This document shows positions 61,975-64,000 of a stretch of 64,000 nt of DNA, in pieces. The position numbers were made by a program, and so were the translations under genes. Every line of letters begins with the position of its first letter. The first letter of the stretch is position 1. The stretch is from Anaerolineae bacterium (GTDB lineage Bacteria; Chloroflexota; Anaerolineae; Aggregatilineales; Phototrophicaceae), in assembly GCA_019912965.1 (NCBI GenBank), contig JAIOHM010000039.1:54921-118920 (forward strand). Direction: 5' to 3'. The notes beneath the pieces are model-generated. The model saw only the letters and a program-made list of their open reading frames with translations, was not told the DNA's origin and searched no databases.

Positions 61975-62007
61975 ACTCTGTGTCCTCGGTGTTCTCTGTG
62001 GTTCAAT
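61975..62007. repeat. 9-base periodic CTCTGTGTC/CTCGGTGTT/CTCTGTGGT repeat
   Basis: CTCTGTGTC, CTCGGTGTT and CTCTGTGGT follow in frame, three units of nine bases. On the minus strand it reads NHREHRGHR, a phrase I recall from spurious reading frames in many bacterial genomes. A polypyrimidine tract follows to about 62035. Confidence 0.5.
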
Positions 62008-62042
62008 CTCTTTCTTTTCTCTCTTCTCTCTTGGCTGTTTAG

Positions 62043-63254
62043 TTACCCCGTCACGCTTATCCATACCATACCCACGATCAGCGTCAAAATCGTGATCGGC
62101 ACACCCGCCCGCAAAAATGCCATAAACCCCAGCTTGACCCCTTTCACCGCCGCGATTTCTGCCACAATCAGCGTCGCCGCCGACCCCAATAACGTGAAGT
62201 TTCCAGCTAATGTTGAAGCCATTGCCAGCGTCAGCCATGCCTGCTGCGCGTTCGGCAGTGTCCCCACCTCTGGTCGCAGCAGTAGCACCGCCGGAACATT
62301 CGAAACCACATTGCTCAATACCGCCGTCGAAAGACTCAACGACAAAATCCCGCCCCGAATCAACGATGCCGTTTGTTCAAATATTGCCTCGCTGATTCCC
62401 GTCGTTTCGATAGCTCCGGTAACCACAAATAATCCGGCGAAAAGTGCCAGCAGTTCCCAATCTAGCGCCAGCAGTCGTCCCGGTCGCAAACGCGAAATCA
62501 ACAGCGCCCCCGCCGCGATGCACGCTGCCGTCACAATCGGTGCGCCCATCAGGAATGCGATCAGCAAACCCAGCACCACCAACCCCGTCCGCGCCAGTAG
62601 CGGGGTATATGGGCGGGGTGGGGGCAGTTCGGCATCAGGCAGTTTGCCCCGGAATTTCTGTCGATAAACGACCACGATCACCGCCCAGCAGATCACCAAC
62701 CCGATCAGCGCCACCGGGCCGAGATGTGCCATAAATGTCAGATACGGAATCTTGCTGCTCTGCCCGATGATGATATTTTGTGGATTGCCCGTAATCGTCG
62801 CTACCGATCCCACGTTGGTCGCCGTCGCTAGACCAATCAGGTAGGGCAGGGGGTCGCGCTTCAACCGCAGCGTAACATCCACCACCAGAGCCGTCAGCAT
62901 CAGGCAAATCGTATCGTTCAGGAAAATAGCCGAAAGGACGCCCGCCGAGAAAATGACCAGTGCCAGCAGTGCATGAGGCGTTTTTGCCAAGCGCAGCGTC
63001 CGGCTGGTCACAAACCGGAAGAATCCGGCCATCCGCAAATTTACGTTGATGACCATCATCGCGCCCAGCAGCAGAATCGTGCCCATGTCAATCGCCGCCA
63101 GCGCGTCATGTTCCGAAATTGCACCAGCAGCCACCAACGCCACCGCCCCAACCAGCGCAATCGTCGCCCGGTTCATCCGTAACCCCGGCACGAACCCAAC
63201 TGCAATCCCGGCATACGTAGCAATCACGATTGCCGCTGCAATCCATATCTGCAT
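62043..63254 (-). CDS. SLC13/ArsB-type anion permease
   Basis: 403 residues with about eleven transmembrane helices (for example IWIAAAIVIATYAGIAVGFV, GTILLLGAMMVINVNLRMAG, HALLALVIFSAGVLSAIFLN). The segment FLNDTICLMLTALVVDVTLR and GNPQNIIIGQSS are hallmark motifs of the ArsB/NhaD/SLC13 group. It carries an anion or a dicarboxylate; substrate and coupling ion are open, and arsenite cannot be claimed. The C-terminal half repeats the topology. It meets the repeat-rich gap beyond its stop. Confidence 0.85.
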   Translation of the reverse strand: MQIWIAAAIVIATYAGIAVGFVPGLRMNRATIALVGAVALVAAGAISEHDALAAIDMGTILLLGAMMVINVNLRMAGFFRFVTSRTLRLAKTPHALLALVIFSAGVLSAIFLNDTICLMLTALVVDVTLRLKRDPLPYLIGLATATNVGSVATITGNPQNIIIGQSSKIPYLTFMAHLGPVALIGLVICWAVIVVVYRQKFRGKLPDAELPPPRPYTPLLARTGLVVLGLLIAFLMGAPIVTAACIAAGALLISRLRPGRLLALDWELLALFAGLFVVTGAIETTGISEAIFEQTASLIRGGILSLSLSTAVLSNVVSNVPAVLLLRPEVGTLPNAQQAWLTLAMASTLAGNFTLLGSAATLIVAEIAAVKGVKLGFMAFLRAGVPITILTLIVGMVWISVTG

Positions 63255-63381
63255 GTTATCGTCTCTCTTGGATACAGGAACAGACGACTATTTTAGCCGA
63301 AAGTATGTTCCCTAAAGCAATCCACTAAAACAGTGGTATGGTGTAGTACATGCGCCCGATTGAAAACAAAGATCATTCTGA

Positions 63382-63864
63382 ATGACAGATTTGGATATTG
63401 TACGGGGTTATGTGGTGGGCATGATCGGTGACATTACCCGCTTGCACGCCCATTATTACCATCAGAACTGGGGATTGGGACTTAATTTGGAGGCATCTGT
63501 TGCCCACGACATCGCCACCTTTTTACAGCGTTATGATCCCCAGCGCGACGGTATCTGGACAGTCAGCCAAGCACAGCAGGTCGTCGCTTCAATCATCATT
63601 GATGGCTCAATTGCAGAAGCTGGCGAAGCCCGTCTGCGCTATTTCATTGTTGGCGACACCTTGCGTGGGCAGGGCATCGGCAATAAATTAATGCAGATTG
63701 CGATGGATTTTTGTGATGAGAAGCAGTTCAAGCGCGTCAACTTAAAGACCTTTGCCGGATTGGATGCGGCGTGTCATCTGTATAAAAAATTTGGTTTTGT
63801 GCTTTACAACGAAGCGTGGCACGAAGGCTTGAAGGAACTCTTCTTCGAGCGCCATCTCAAATAG
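63382..63864 (+). CDS. GNAT-family N-acetyltransferase
   Basis: 160 residues. IVRGYVVGMIGDITRLHAHY starts a pattern known from GNAT domains fused to MarR regulators, and GDTLRGQGIGNKLMQIAMDF is the acetyl-CoA motif A, followed by YKKFGFVLYNEAWHEGL. Acetyl donor is acetyl-CoA; substrate unknown. No MarR domain is attached here. No strong Shine-Dalgarno is seen. Confidence 0.82.
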   Translation: MTDLDIVRGYVVGMIGDITRLHAHYYHQNWGLGLNLEASVAHDIATFLQRYDPQRDGIWTVSQAQQVVASIIIDGSIAEAGEARLRYFIVGDTLRGQGIGNKLMQIAMDFCDEKQFKRVNLKTFAGLDAACHLYKKFGFVLYNEAWHEGLKELFFERHLK

Positions 63865-63884
63865 GTTCGGTTCTTACTCATACC

Positions 63885-64000
63885 TCATACCTCGGCACTC
63901 ACCACTTGCACGAGTATATTTTCCGTTTGTCCCCCATACCGAATCCTTACCATCCCCCAATTATCTCCCCCATCCGCTTCCCCTAAAACCGTTAGCGCCA
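63885..64000 (-). CDS. 3' end of an unidentified gene (partial)
   Basis: On the minus strand the last window bases read without a stop to TGA at 63885-63887: ALTVLGEADGGDNWGMVRIR YGGQTENILVQVVSAEV. The sequence is beta-rich but too short to assign. Its stop is 21 bases from the end of the convergent GNAT gene. Confidence 0.4.
   Translation of the reverse strand, partial: ALTVLGEADGGDNWGMVRIRYGGQTENILVQVVSAEV

Noticed and set aside
62043..63254. Arsenite efflux pump ArsB.
   Set aside because: The fold fits, but no arsR/arsC/arsA lies nearby and the group also includes sodium and dicarboxylate carriers.

Overview
The window looks like chromosomal DNA of a free-living bacterium of the phylum Chloroflexota, most likely an Anaerolineae-like lineage with mid-range GC. 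This is inferred from gene content: a TIGR03960-type radical SAM protein with a separate DUF2344 partner, a GldA/GldF/GldG-like ABC exporter with a DUF4340 protein, a PTPS-related GT-C-like membrane protein, membrane-anchored TPR proteins, an IleRS of the type 2 class and a very large secreted repeat protein. Species cannot be fixed from sequence alone. No rRNA, tRNA, CRISPR array, prophage or transposase gene was seen.

Layout. 1-4.9 kb (minus): partial glutamine synthetase and a cell-wall-like trio (MurA-like protein, alpha/beta hydrolase, membrane-anchored MurF-like ligase). 4.9-6.9 kb (minus): radical SAM protein. 7.0-8.8 kb (plus): exported beta-propeller protein, roadblock-like protein and a tiny C2H2 zinc-finger protein. 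8.8-10.6 kb (minus): pseudouridine salvage pair (PfkB kinase, PsuG). 10.8-23.2 kb (minus): one 4125-residue secreted protein with a subtilisin-like protease, a probable beta-helix and about 15 tandem domains. 23.3-25.4 kb: DUF2344 protein (minus), two small membrane proteins and an SRAP/HMCES-type protein (plus).

25.5-43.5 kb is an almost continuous minus-strand block: shortened XseA with a membrane tail, FtsK, an S1-domain protein, a 7TM-GAF-HTH sensor, GNAT, LiaF-like protein, primary sigma factor, the four-gene Gld-like ABC exporter, HEAT-repeat protein plus Hsp70, and a nucleoside kinase. A divergent promoter region leads to hpt and cca (plus). 45.7-50.4 kb (minus): degenerate ImmA-like protein, RsmD, UroD-family protein, TPR protein and a large membrane protein.

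50.5-61.8 kb (plus): two GNATs and an AlaX-like editing protein, a five-gene membrane TPR cluster, ileS, a PucR-type regulator and a small zinc-binding protein. 61.8-62.0 kb is a repeat-rich gap with a MITE-like element. The window closes with an SLC13/ArsB-type permease (minus), a GNAT (plus) and the 3' end of another minus-strand gene.

Most striking: the giant protease with its repeat array and nested duplication; a MurA-family protein without the catalytic Lys and Cys loop; a GXHH-signature IleRS2; an XseA shortened and tailed with a membrane helix; the membrane TPR cluster; and a probable non-autonomous transposable element with matching target-site duplications.
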